Of a stretch of 37,744 nt of DNA, positions 23,959-32,642 are shown in pieces. The translations under genes were made by a program, and so were the position numbers. The DNA comes from Pseudomonas gingeri. Its GTDB lineage: Bacteria; Pseudomonadota; Gammaproteobacteria; Pseudomonadales; Pseudomonadaceae. Location of the stretch: the NCBI RefSeq assembly GCF_013385425.1, contig NZ_JACAQA010000021.1:1-37744 (forward strand), given 5' to 3'. Numbering within the stretch: position 1 is the first letter of the stretch; every line of letters begins with the position of its first letter. A model generated the notes under the pieces. The model had not been told where the DNA came from. It did not search any database and worked only from the letters and a program-made list of their open reading frames with translations.

Positions 23959-24257
23959 GAACCAGCAGCGATGGGGTGACCGTCATCTCGATCCTCGGCG
24001 AGGAGTATTCGATCAAGGCCCCTGCCGGCCAGGAGCGCACCTTGCAGGACGCGACGGTAATGCTCCGGGCGGCGTTGGCCGACACCAAGAAGAAGTTCCC
24101 CACGCTGATCGGCGACAAGCTGCTGGTGCTGGCGGCGTTGAACCTGTGTTCGCAGCAGATCGAAGCGCAGCAGCGTCACCGGGAAGAACTGAACCGTTAC
24201 CAAGAGCAGGTCAGCGCCACGGTCGAAGTGATTTCGAAAACCATCGGGCAACACTGA
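23955..24257 (+). CDS. ZapA-like cell division protein
   Basis: This encodes 100 residues with the ZapA pattern: a short N-terminal beta hairpin (VTVISILGEEYSIKAP), the QERTLQDAT helix start, GDKLLVLAALNLC and a C-terminal coiled coil. ZapA binds FtsZ and stabilises the Z-ring. It differs considerably from the canonical Pseudomonas ZapA as I remember it, which lies at another locus (PA5227 region). It is therefore probably a paralogue whose role is uncertain. It is translationally coupled to the TIGR02449-like gene. A GC-rich hairpin without a T-run (24269-24287) lies between it and the convergent ltaE. Confidence 0.7.
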   Translation: MRTSSDGVTVISILGEEYSIKAPAGQERTLQDATVMLRAALADTKKKFPTLIGDKLLVLAALNLCSQQIEAQQRHREELNRYQEQVSATVEVISKTIGQH

Positions 24258-24301
24258 AGGGGCCGTCCGCCGGCGCATGGCACCGGCATCGGCGCCTGGG
24301 G

Positions 24302-25342
24302 TCAGGCGGACATGACTTCCCGAATATCCGCCGCCAGTTCCCGTACCCGCGCTTCCTCGGTGTCCCACGAGCACATGAAGCGTGCGCCGCCCTTGCCGAT
24401 GAAGGTGTAGAAGCGCCAGCCCTTGGCGGTCAGCGCGGCGATGGCCGATTCCGACAGTTGTAGGAACACGCCGTTGGCTTCCACTGGGAACATCAGTTCC
24501 ACGCCGGGAATGTCCTTGACCAGGCTGCTGAGTAGCTGCGCGCAGTGGTTGGCGTGGCGGGCGTGCTTGAGCCAGGCGTGGTTTTCCAGCAGACCGACCC
24601 AGGGCGCCGAGAGAAAGCGCATTTTCGAGGCCAACTGCCCGGCCTGCTTGCAGCGATAGTCGAAATCCACCGCCAGGTCGTGATTGAAGAACAGGATCGC
24701 TTCACCCACCGCCATGCCGTTTTTCGTGCCGCCGAAGCACAGCACGTCGACGCCGACCTTCCAGGTCAGTTCGGCCGGGGTGCAGCCGAGGTAGGCGCAG
24801 GCATTGGAGAACCGCGCGCCGTCCATGTGCAGGTGCAGGCCGAGCTCCTTGCAGGTGGCGCTGATGGCGCGGATTTCATCCGGGGTGTAGACGCTGCCGA
24901 CTTCGGTCGCTTGAGTCAGGGTCACCACGCGCGGCTTGGGGTAGTGGATGTCCTGGCGCTTGAGGGCGATTTCGCGGATCGAGTCCGGGGTCAGCTTGCC
25001 GTTTTCGGTGCGCGCGGTGAGCAGCTTGGAGCCGTTGGAGAAAAACTCCGGCGCGCCGCACTCGTCGGTCTCGACGTGGGCGGTCTCCGAGCAGATCACG
25101 CTGTGGTAGCTCTGGCACAACGACGACAGGGCCAGGGAGTTGGCCGCGGTGCCGTTGAAGGCGAAGAACACTTCACTGTCGGTTTCGAACAACTGGCGGA
25201 AGCCGTCGGCGGCGCGCTGGGTCCATTCGTCGTCGCCGTAGGCGCGCTGGTGGCCGTGGTTGGCCTGTTCCATGGCGGCCCAGGCCTCGGGGCAGATACC
25301 GGAATAGTTGTCGCTGGCGAATTGTTGGCTCTTGTCGGTCAT
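24302..25342 (-). CDS. ltaE: Low-specificity L-threonine aldolase
   Basis: This encodes a 346-residue PLP enzyme that cleaves threonine or allo-threonine to glycine and acetaldehyde, and can also act on beta-hydroxy amino acids. Visible blocks are MTDKSQQFASDNYSGICPEA at the N-terminus, HMDGARFSNA with the cofactor Asp, and CFGGTKNGMA with the Schiff-base Lys. The length matches known Pseudomonas enzymes. The start at 25342 is preferred over an in-frame start at 25375. It stands next to glyA, so it fits glycine metabolism downstream of betaine breakdown. PA5413 holds the equivalent place in P. aeruginosa. Confidence 0.93.
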   Translation of the reverse strand: MTDKSQQFASDNYSGICPEAWAAMEQANHGHQRAYGDDEWTQRAADGFRQLFETDSEVFFAFNGTAANSLALSSLCQSYHSVICSETAHVETDECGAPEFFSNGSKLLTARTENGKLTPDSIREIALKRQDIHYPKPRVVTLTQATEVGSVYTPDEIRAISATCKELGLHLHMDGARFSNACAYLGCTPAELTWKVGVDVLCFGGTKNGMAVGEAILFFNHDLAVDFDYRCKQAGQLASKMRFLSAPWVGLLENHAWLKHARHANHCAQLLSSLVKDIPGVELMFPVEANGVFLQLSESAIAALTAKGWRFYTFIGKGGARFMCSWDTEEARVRELAADIREVMSA

Positions 25343-25454
25343 GGCCCGGTCCTTGTGAACGATTATGGTGCGCACTGTAACCAGAATTGACCTTATCGCA
25401 CAGGCACAGTTTCCGTAGGAAAAGCCTCTATAGATCGAAAGGTTGACGCTGTCC

Positions 25455-25570
25455 TTGTAGGAGCAGGCGGTCCGGCGTTACCGGCTTGCCCGCGAAGAGG
25501 TCAGTGCGGGCTACCCAAAAGATCGGGTTGATAATACGGACGCCTTCGCGGGCAAGCCCTGCTCCTACAG
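25455..25570. repeat. REP pair with extended arm
   Basis: These are GCGAAG-type arms. The left arm is interrupted by a GCGGTCCGGCGTTACCGG segment. The interior sequence GGTTGATAATAC matches the pair at 15518-15632, which has the corresponding complement segment in its right arm. Confidence 0.85.
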
Positions 25571-25641
25571 GGGTTGTGGTGTTTTCAAGATCCCTGTTCC
25601 AGACGCTGTTCGGCCCTCGACTATCTCAGCGCGCCAAGCCA

Positions 25642-25668
25642 TGTCGTAAACGCACCTTTGCGTGGCGT
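25642..25668 (+). promoter_or_regulatory. Candidate AraC-type operator upstream of glyA
   Basis: TGTCGT (25642-25647) and TGGCGT (25663-25668) form a direct repeat with a 21 bp period. It lies about 115 bp before glyA, similar in position to the TGTCGC pair before gbcA. In P. aeruginosa the glyA1-sox operon is controlled by GbdR and the sarcosine sensor SouR, so a binding site here is expected. The exact position is inferred. Confidence 0.4.
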
Positions 25669-25782
25669 CCATAGGCATTTGATCGGTCTGCGTCGGCCCT
25701 ACCATCGCATTCAAAGGGCACTGCCGTCAGGCAACGGCCCCACTGATAAAAATGGCGCACCGCCGCCGCTGGGAGAGACGCG

Positions 25783-27036
25783 ATGTTCAGCAAGCAAGAC
25801 CAGATCCAGGGTTATGACGATGCACTGATGGCGGCCATGAATGCCGAGGAGCAACGCCAGGAAGATCATATCGAGCTGATCGCGTCGGAAAACTACACCA
25901 GCAAGCGCGTCATGCAGGCCCAGGGCAGCGGCCTGACCAACAAATACGCCGAAGGTTATCCAGGCAAGCGCTACTACGGTGGCTGCGAACACGTGGACAA
26001 GGTCGAGGCCCTGGCCATCGAACGCGCCAAGCAACTGTTCGGCGCCGACTACGTCAACGTCCAGCCGCACTCCGGCTCCCAGGCCAACGCCGCGGTCTAC
26101 CTGGCCCTGCTCAATGCCGGCGACACCGTGCTGGGCATGAGCCTGGCCCACGGCGGTCACCTGACCCACGGCGCCAAGGTCAGCTTCTCGGGCAAGCTCT
26201 ACAACGCCGTGCAGTACGGCATCGACACCACCACCGGCTTGATCGACTACGACGAAGTCGAGCGCCTGGCCGTCGAGCACAAGCCGAAAATGATTATCGC
26301 CGGTTTCTCGGCCTACTCGAAAACCCTCGATTTCCCACGCTTCCGTGAAATTGCCGACAAGGTCGGTGCTTACTTCTTCGTCGACATGGCCCACGTGGCC
26401 GGTCTGGTCGCTGCTGGCCTGTACCCGAACCCGCTGCCCTACGCTGACGTGGTCACCACCACCACCCACAAGACCCTGCGCGGTCCCCGTGGCGGCCTGA
26501 TCCTGGCCAAGGCCAACGAAGAGCTGGAAAAGAAATTCAACGCCGCAGTCTTCCCCGGCGGCCAGGGCGGCCCGCTGATGCACGTGATCGCCGCCAAGGC
26601 CGTGAGCTTCAAGGAAGCCCTGGAGCCAAGCTTCAAAGTCTATCAGCAGCAAGTGATCGATAACGCCCAGGCCATGGCGGGCGTATTTATCAAACGCGGC
26701 TACGATGTAGTGTCCGGCGGTACCGACAACCACCTGTTCCTGGTCAGCCTGATCCGTCAGGGCCTGACCGGCAAAGAGGCCGATGCCGCCCTGGGCCGTG
26801 CCCATATCACCGTGAACAAGAACGCCGTGCCGAACGATCCACAGTCGCCGTTTGTCACTTCCGGTCTGCGCATCGGCACCCCGGCCGTCACCACGCGTGG
26901 GTTCAAAGTGACCCAGTGCGTCGAGCTGGCCGGCTGGATCTGCGACATCCTCGACAACCTCGGCGACGCCGATGTCGAAGCGAACGTCGCCAAGCACGTG
27001 ACAGCCCTGTGCGCGGATTTCCCGGTTTATCGCTGA
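25783..27036 (+). CDS. glyA: Serine hydroxymethyltransferase
   Basis: This encodes a 417-residue PLP enzyme interconverting serine plus tetrahydrofolate and glycine plus methylene-tetrahydrofolate. Visible are ELIASENYTSKRVMQAQGS, YYGGCEHVD, QPHSGSQAN, VDMAHVAGLVA and the cofactor lysine block TTTTHKTLRGPRGG. It heads the sox operon and lets the glycine and one-carbon units released from sarcosine be turned into serine. The gap to soxB is 23 bp. It probably corresponds to the glyA1 copy linked to sox; other copies lie elsewhere in Pseudomonas genomes. Confidence 0.97.
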   Translation: MFSKQDQIQGYDDALMAAMNAEEQRQEDHIELIASENYTSKRVMQAQGSGLTNKYAEGYPGKRYYGGCEHVDKVEALAIERAKQLFGADYVNVQPHSGSQANAAVYLALLNAGDTVLGMSLAHGGHLTHGAKVSFSGKLYNAVQYGIDTTTGLIDYDEVERLAVEHKPKMIIAGFSAYSKTLDFPRFREIADKVGAYFFVDMAHVAGLVAAGLYPNPLPYADVVTTTTHKTLRGPRGGLILAKANEELEKKFNAAVFPGGQGGPLMHVIAAKAVSFKEALEPSFKVYQQQVIDNAQAMAGVFIKRGYDVVSGGTDNHLFLVSLIRQGLTGKEADAALGRAHITVNKNAVPNDPQSPFVTSGLRIGTPAVTTRGFKVTQCVELAGWICDILDNLGDADVEANVAKHVTALCADFPVYR

Positions 27037-27059
27037 GAGCGGTTTTGGAGTAAATGACT

Positions 27060-28310
27060 ATGCAACGCTATTCGGGCTTCGGCCTCTTCAAGCACTCTCT
27101 CAGCCATCACGAAAATTGGCAGAAAATGTGGCGCACGCCGACCCCGAAAAAGGTCTATGACGTGGTCATCGTCGGCGGCGGCGGGCATGGTCTGGCGACC
27201 GCCTACTACCTGGCCAAGGAGCACGGCATCACCAACGTGGCCGTGGTCGAGAAGGGCTGGTTGGGCGGCGGCAACACCGCCCGTAACACCACCATCGTGC
27301 GTTCCAACTACCTGTGGGACGAGTCGGCGCACCTGTACGAACACGCGATGAAATTGTGGGAAGGCCTGTCCCAGGACCTGAACTACAACGTGATGTTCTC
27401 CCAGCGTGGTGTCTACAACCTCTGCCACACCCTGCAGGACATCCGTGATTCGGAGCGTCGGGTCAGCGCCAACCGCCTCAATGGCGTCGACGGCGAACTG
27501 CTCAACGCTCAACAGGTGGCGAACGAGATTCCGTACCTGGACTGCTCGAAGAATGCCCGTTACCCGGTGATGGGCGCCACCGTCCAGCGTCGCGGCGGCG
27601 TGGCCCGTCACGATGCCGTGGCCTGGGGCTTCGCCCGTGCGGCCGACGCCCTCGGCGTCGACCTGATCCAGCAGACCGAAGTGATCGGCTTCCGCAAGGA
27701 AAACGGCGTGTGTATCGGTGTCGAAACCAACAAGGGTTTTATCGGCGCCAAGCGCGTCGGTGTGGTCACCGCCGGTAACTCCGGGCATATGGCCAAGCTC
27801 GCCGGTTTCCGCCTGCCGATCGAATCGCACCCGCTGCAAGCGCTGGTGTCCGAACCGATCAAGCCGATCATCGACAGCGTGATCATGTCCAACGCCGTGC
27901 ACGGTTACATCAGCCAGTCCGACAAGGGCGACCTGGTGATCGGTGCCGGTATCGACGGCTACAACGGTTACGGCCAGCGTGGTTCGTACCCGGTGATCGA
28001 GCACACCATCCAGGCCATCGTCGAGATGTTCCCGGTGTTGTCCCGCGTGCGCATGAACCGCCAGTGGGGCGGCATCGTCGACACCACCCCGGATGCCTGC
28101 CCGATCATTTCGAAAACCCCGGTCCCGAACATGTTCTTCAACTGCGGTTGGGGCACCGGCGGCTTCAAGGCTACCCCTGGTTCGGGCAACGTGTTTGCCG
28201 CGAGCCTGGCCAAGGGTGAAATGCACCCGTTGGCCGCTCCCTTCTCCATCGACCGTTTCCACAACGGTGCGTTGATCGACGAACACGGTGCTGCTGCGGT
28301 CGCCCACTAA
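27060..28310 (+). CDS. soxB: Sarcosine oxidase beta subunit
   Basis: This encodes the 416-residue flavoprotein subunit of heterotetrameric sarcosine oxidase, which oxidises sarcosine to glycine. It has the FAD motif DVVIVGGGGHGLATAYYLA at about 34-52 and the block WGTGGFKATPGSGNV near the C-terminus. His184 in GGVARHDAV is a candidate for the covalent FMN attachment known in related enzymes. ATG codons at 27054 and 27060 are in frame. GGAG at 27047-27050 is 3 bases from the first and 9 from the second, so 27060 is preferred. It is followed after 14 bp by soxD. Confidence 0.96.
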   Translation: MQRYSGFGLFKHSLSHHENWQKMWRTPTPKKVYDVVIVGGGGHGLATAYYLAKEHGITNVAVVEKGWLGGGNTARNTTIVRSNYLWDESAHLYEHAMKLWEGLSQDLNYNVMFSQRGVYNLCHTLQDIRDSERRVSANRLNGVDGELLNAQQVANEIPYLDCSKNARYPVMGATVQRRGGVARHDAVAWGFARAADALGVDLIQQTEVIGFRKENGVCIGVETNKGFIGAKRVGVVTAGNSGHMAKLAGFRLPIESHPLQALVSEPIKPIIDSVIMSNAVHGYISQSDKGDLVIGAGIDGYNGYGQRGSYPVIEHTIQAIVEMFPVLSRVRMNRQWGGIVDTTPDACPIISKTPVPNMFFNCGWGTGGFKATPGSGNVFAASLAKGEMHPLAAPFSIDRFHNGALIDEHGAAAVAH

Positions 28311-28324
28311 CAGGAGAAATCCCT

Positions 28325-28654
28325 ATGTTGCATATCTTCTGTCCTCATTGCGGCGAGCTGCGCTCCGAAGAGGAATTCCACGCTTCCGGCCAGGCGCATA
28401 TCCCGCGTCCACTGGACCCGGGCACCTGCACCGACGAGCAGTGGGGCGACTACATGTTCTTCCGCGACAACCCCCGCGGCCTGCACCACGAGTTGTGGGA
28501 CCACGTTGCCGGTTGCCGCCAGTATTTCAACGTGACCCGCGACACCGTTACCTACGAGATTCTCGAAAGCTACAAGATTGGCGAGAAGCCGCAATTCACC
28601 GCTAAAGCAGACAGTTCGAAAGTGCCCGGCGCGGCTGTGGGAGAGAAGGTATGA
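28325..28654 (+). CDS. soxD: Sarcosine oxidase delta subunit
   Basis: This encodes a 109-residue small subunit of heterotetrameric sarcosine oxidase. The N-terminal FCPHCGELRSEEEFH provides Cys and His residues that bind a structural zinc in characterised enzymes. The C-terminal 20 residues are low-complexity and probably disordered. Its stop overlaps the soxA start as ATGA, which indicates coupled translation and helps fix subunit ratio. Confidence 0.95.
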   Translation: MLHIFCPHCGELRSEEEFHASGQAHIPRPLDPGTCTDEQWGDYMFFRDNPRGLHHELWDHVAGCRQYFNVTRDTVTYEILESYKIGEKPQFTAKADSSKVPGAAVGEKV

Positions 28655-31600
28655 GCCAGGTCAATCGCCTGTCCAACGGTGGTCGGATCGACCGCAACAA
28701 AGTCTTGAGCTTCACCTTCAACGGCCAGGTCTATAAAGGCTTTGAAGGCGACACCCTGGCCGCCGCGTTGCTGGCCAACGGTGTGGATATCGTCGGTCGC
28801 AGCTTCAAGTATTCCCGGCCACGGGGCATCTTTGCCGCCGGTGCCGAAGAGCCGAACGCGGTCCTGCAACTCGGCGCCACCGAAGCGACCCAGATCCCTA
28901 ACGTGCGTGCCACCCAGCAAGCGCTGTATCAGGGCCTGGTGGCTACCAGCACCAACGGCTGGCCGAGCGTCAACAATGACATGATGGGGATTCTCGGCAA
29001 GGTCGGCGGCAAGCTGATGCCACCGGGCTTCTACTACAAGACCTTCATGTATCCGCAGTCGTTCTGGATGACCTACGAGAAGTACATCCGCAAGGCCGCG
29101 GGCCTCGGTCGCTCGCCGACCGAGAACGATCCGGACACCTACGACTACATGAACCAGCACTGCGACGTGCTGATCGTCGGTGCCGGCCCTGCCGGTCTGG
29201 CCGCTGCACTGGCCGCCGCGCGCAGCGGTGCCCGGGTGATCCTGGCCGATGAACAGGAAGAGTTCGGCGGCAGCCTGCTCGATTCGCGCGAAAGCCTTGA
29301 TGGCAAGCCGGCGGCCGAATGGGTCGCCAGCGTTATCGCCGAATTGAAAGGCCTGCCGGACGTACTGCTGTTGCCGCGCGCCACCGTCAACGGCTACCAC
29401 GACCACAACTTCCTGACCATTCACGAGCGCCTCACCGATCACCTCGGTGACCGTGCGCCGATCGGTCAGGTGCGTCAGCGTATCCACCGGGTCCGCGCCA
29501 AGCGCGTGGTCCTGGCCACCGGTACCCATGAGCGTCCGCTGGTCTACGGCAACAACGACGTACCGGGCAACATGCTCGCCGGTGCCGTTTCGACCTACGT
29601 CCGCCGTTACGGCGTGGCCCCGGGCAAGAAGCTGGTGCTGAGCACCAACAACGATCACGCCTATCGCGTGGCTTTGGACTGGCTCGATGCCAGCCTGCAA
29701 GTGGTGGCTATCGCCGATGCCCGCAGCAACCCGCGCGGCGCACTGGTGGAAGAAGCACGGGCCAAGGGGATTCGTATCCTCACCGGCAGCGCCGTGATCG
29801 AAGCCCGTGGTAGCAAGCACGTCACTGCGGCGCGCATTGCCGCCATCGACGTCAAAGCGCATAAAGTCACCAGTCCTGGCGAATGGCTGGACTGCGATCT
29901 GGTAGCAAGCTCCGGCGGCTACAGCCCGGTGGTCCACCTGGCCTCGCACCTGGGCGGCAAACCGACCTGGCGTGAAGATATCCTCGGTTTCGTACCGGGC
30001 GAAGCACCGCAGAAACGCGTGTGCGTCGGCGGTATCAACGGCGTCTACGGCTTGGCCGATGCCTTGGCCGACGGTTTTGAAGGTGGCGTTCGCGCGGCCA
30101 GCGAAGCCGGTTTCAAGGCGGTCGAAGGCGTGCTGCCCAAAGCCCTGTCGCGCCTGGAAGAGCCGACCCTGGCGCTGTTCCAGGTGCCCCATGAAAAAGC
30201 TACCGCACGGGCGCCGAAGCAATTCGTCGACCTGCAGAACGACGTCACCGCCGCCGCCATCGAACTGGCGACCCGCGAGGGCTTCGAGTCGGTCGAACAC
30301 GTCAAGCGCTACACCGCGCTGGGCTTCGGCACCGACCAGGGCAAGCTGGGCAACGTCAACGGCCTGGCCATTGCCGCCCGTTCGTTGAACGTGACCATCC
30401 CGCAGATGGGCACCACCATGTTCCGTCCGAACTACACGCCGGTGACTTTCGGCGCGGTCGCCGGCCGTCACTGCGGGCATATCTTCGAGCCGGTGCGCTA
30501 CACCGCCTTGCAGGCCTGGCATGTGAAGCAGCGCGCCGAGTTCGAGGACGTGGGCCAATGGAAACGTCCGTGGTACTTCCCGCGCAACGGCGAAGACCTG
30601 CACGCGGCGGTCAAGCGTGAGTGCAAGGCCGTGCGCGACAGCGTCGGCCTGCTCGACGCCTCGACCCTGGGCAAGATCGATATCCAGGGCCCGGACGCCC
30701 GTGAATTCCTCAACCGCGTCTACACCAACGCCTGGACCAAGCTCGACGTGGGCAAGGCCCGCTACGGCCTGATGTGCAAGGAAGACGGCATGGTCTTCGA
30801 CGACGGCGTCACCGCCTGTCTGGCCGACAACCACTTCCTGATGACCACCACCACCGGCGGCGCGGCTCGCGTCCTGCAGTGGCTGGAGCTCTACCACCAG
30901 ACCGAATGGCCGAACATGAAGGTGTACTTCACCTCCGTGACCGACCACTGGGCGACCATGACCCTGTCCGGGCCGAACAGCCGCAAGCTGCTCAGCGAAG
31001 TGACCGACATCGACCTGGACAAGGACGCGTTCCCGTTCATGACCTGGAAAGAAGGCCTGGTCGGCGGTGTGCCGGCGCGGGTGTTCCGGATCTCCTTTAC
31101 CGGCGAGCTGTCCTATGAGGTTAACGTCCAGGCCGACTACGCCATGGGTGTGCTGGAGAAAATCGTCGAGGCGGGCAAGCAGTACAACCTGACCCCGTAC
31201 GGTACCGAGACCATGCACGTGCTGCGGGCCGAGAAGGGTTTCATCATCGTCGGCCAGGACACGGACGGCTCGATGACCCCGGACGACCTGAACATGGGCT
31301 GGTGTGTCGGCCGGACCAAGCCGTTCTCCTGGATCGGCTGGCGCGGGATGAACCGTGAAGACTGCGTGCGTGAAGAGCGCAAGCAGTTGGTCGGGCTCAA
31401 GCCGATCGATCCGACCAAGTGGCTGCCGGAAGGCGCCCAGCTGGTGTTCGACACCAAGCAGACGATCCCGATGAAGATGGTCGGTCACGTGACCTCCAGC
31501 TATGCCCACAACTCCCTTGGCTATTCGTTTGCCATGGCGGTGGTCAAGGGCGGGCTGAAGCGCATGGGCGAGCGGGTGTTCGCACCGCTGGCCGATGGCA

Positions 31601-31668
31601 GCGTGATCGAGGCGGAAATCGTTTCTTCGGTGTTCTTCGATCCGAAGGGCGATCGCCAGAACATCTGA
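28651..31668 (+). CDS. soxA: Sarcosine oxidase alpha subunit
   Basis: This encodes a 1005-residue multidomain subunit. A ferredoxin-like N-terminal domain covers about 1-110. An FAD/NAD-binding region has CDVLIVGAGPAGLAAALAAA at about 171-190 and VVLATGTHERPLVYGN. The C-terminal 400 residues form a GcvT-type aminomethyltransferase domain that binds tetrahydrofolate, so the released formaldehyde unit is captured as methylene-tetrahydrofolate. The length agrees with characterised alpha subunits. It is coupled to soxD by a 4 base overlap. It is followed by a single REP arm and then soxG. Confidence 0.97.
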   Translation: MSQVNRLSNGGRIDRNKVLSFTFNGQVYKGFEGDTLAAALLANGVDIVGRSFKYSRPRGIFAAGAEEPNAVLQLGATEATQIPNVRATQQALYQGLVATSTNGWPSVNNDMMGILGKVGGKLMPPGFYYKTFMYPQSFWMTYEKYIRKAAGLGRSPTENDPDTYDYMNQHCDVLIVGAGPAGLAAALAAARSGARVILADEQEEFGGSLLDSRESLDGKPAAEWVASVIAELKGLPDVLLLPRATVNGYHDHNFLTIHERLTDHLGDRAPIGQVRQRIHRVRAKRVVLATGTHERPLVYGNNDVPGNMLAGAVSTYVRRYGVAPGKKLVLSTNNDHAYRVALDWLDASLQVVAIADARSNPRGALVEEARAKGIRILTGSAVIEARGSKHVTAARIAAIDVKAHKVTSPGEWLDCDLVASSGGYSPVVHLASHLGGKPTWREDILGFVPGEAPQKRVCVGGINGVYGLADALADGFEGGVRAASEAGFKAVEGVLPKALSRLEEPTLALFQVPHEKATARAPKQFVDLQNDVTAAAIELATREGFESVEHVKRYTALGFGTDQGKLGNVNGLAIAARSLNVTIPQMGTTMFRPNYTPVTFGAVAGRHCGHIFEPVRYTALQAWHVKQRAEFEDVGQWKRPWYFPRNGEDLHAAVKRECKAVRDSVGLLDASTLGKIDIQGPDAREFLNRVYTNAWTKLDVGKARYGLMCKEDGMVFDDGVTACLADNHFLMTTTTGGAARVLQWLELYHQTEWPNMKVYFTSVTDHWATMTLSGPNSRKLLSEVTDIDLDKDAFPFMTWKEGLVGGVPARVFRISFTGELSYEVNVQADYAMGVLEKIVEAGKQYNLTPYGTETMHVLRAEKGFIIVGQDTDGSMTPDDLNMGWCVGRTKPFSWIGWRGMNREDCVREERKQLVGLKPIDPTKWLPEGAQLVFDTKQTIPMKMVGHVTSSYAHNSLGYSFAMAVVKGGLKRMGERVFAPLADGSVIEAEIVSSVFFDPKGDRQNI

Positions 31669-31700
31669 CGGAACCCGGGATCGAGGTTGGACGCGGACCT

Positions 31701-31727
31701 TGTAGGAGCTGGCTTGCCGGCGATGAC
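31701..31727 (+). repeat. Solitary REP arm between soxA and soxG
   Basis: A single TGTAGGAGCTGGCTTGCCGG arm followed by CGATG stands without an inverted partner in the 124 bp gap. It is unlike the paired copies elsewhere in the window. Confidence 0.8.
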
Positions 31728-31792
31728 GGCGGCACAGTCACCACAGGGTCCACGGACAACCGCAAAGACAGAATTCAACACAGGTGTTTCAC

Positions 31793-32425
31793 ATGACCAC
31801 AGCCAACGTTTACCAACAACGCCCGACTTCCGGGGCCAAGGCCGAGTCGTCGTTGCACCATGCCGACCTCGCCAGCCTGGTGGGTAAAGGCCGCAAGAAC
31901 GCCGGTGTCACCGTGCGGGAAAAGAAATTGCTCGGTCACCTGACCATTCGTGGCGATGGCCATGACGCGGCCTTCGCCGCCGGCGTGCACAAGGCCCTGG
32001 GCCTGGAACTGCCCGTGGCACTGACCGTGGTTGCCAAGGGCGATACCAGCCTGCAATGGCTTGGCCCTGACGAGTGGCTGCTGATCGTCCCGAGCGGCGA
32101 AGAGTTCGCTGCCGAGAAGGCGCTGCGCGAAGCCCTGGGCGACCTGCATATCGCTATCGTCAATGTCAGCGGCGGCCAGCAACTGCTGGAGCTGAGCGGT
32201 CCGAACGTGCGCCAGGTGCTGATGAAGTCCACCAGCTATGACGTGCACCCGAACAGCTTCCCTGTGGGTAAGGCCGTCGGGACGGTGTTCGCCAAGTCGC
32301 AACTGATGATCCGCCACACCGCCGAAGACACCTGGGAGCTGGTGATCCGTCGCAGCTTTTCGGATTACTGGTGGTTGTGGTTGCAGGATGCGGCGGCCGA
32401 GTACGGTCTCAGCGTCCAGGCCTGA
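31793..32425 (+). CDS. soxG: Sarcosine oxidase gamma subunit
   Basis: This encodes the 210-residue gamma subunit of sarcosine oxidase, with weak resemblance to the GcvT fold. Features are SLQWLGPDEWLLIVPSGEEF, NVSGGQQLLELSGPNVRQVL and a C-terminal SFSDYWWLWLQDAAAEYGL. The start at 31793 is preferred over a GTG at 31784 because AGGTG at 31782-31786 is suitably placed. It is the last sox gene and is followed by a REP pair before purU. Confidence 0.95.
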   Translation: MTTANVYQQRPTSGAKAESSLHHADLASLVGKGRKNAGVTVREKKLLGHLTIRGDGHDAAFAAGVHKALGLELPVALTVVAKGDTSLQWLGPDEWLLIVPSGEEFAAEKALREALGDLHIAIVNVSGGQQLLELSGPNVRQVLMKSTSYDVHPNSFPVGKAVGTVFAKSQLMIRHTAEDTWELVIRRSFSDYWWLWLQDAAAEYGLSVQA

Positions 32426-32439
32426 GGTTTTGTGTGATC

Positions 32440-32540
32440 TGTAGGAGCCAGCTTGCTGGCGATGGACTCACGGGCGCCGCAGTGTTTCAGGCGCCCAGCG
32501 TTATCGTTGGCCTCCATCGCCAGCAAGCTGGCTCCTACAG
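32440..32540. repeat. REP pair (GCGATG type) between soxG and purU
   Basis: Perfect inverted TGTAGGAGCCAGCTTGCTGG arms are separated by about 60 bp. They lie in the 217 bp gap within the predicted operon, where they may uncouple purU expression from sox. Confidence 0.9.
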
Positions 32541-32642
32541 GGTTTGGTGTCGTATACAAGGGTAAGGATTGCCTGGAGTTCTCTACCAAGAGGCTCGCGA
32601 TCAACCGCTTGGCGGTTGCCCCTCACGAACAGGAGTCAAGCA

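Noticed and set aside
28570..31509. A 979-codon open frame on the minus strand opposite soxA
   Set aside because: It is an antisense shadow of soxA; no recognisable motif, and soxA is certain.
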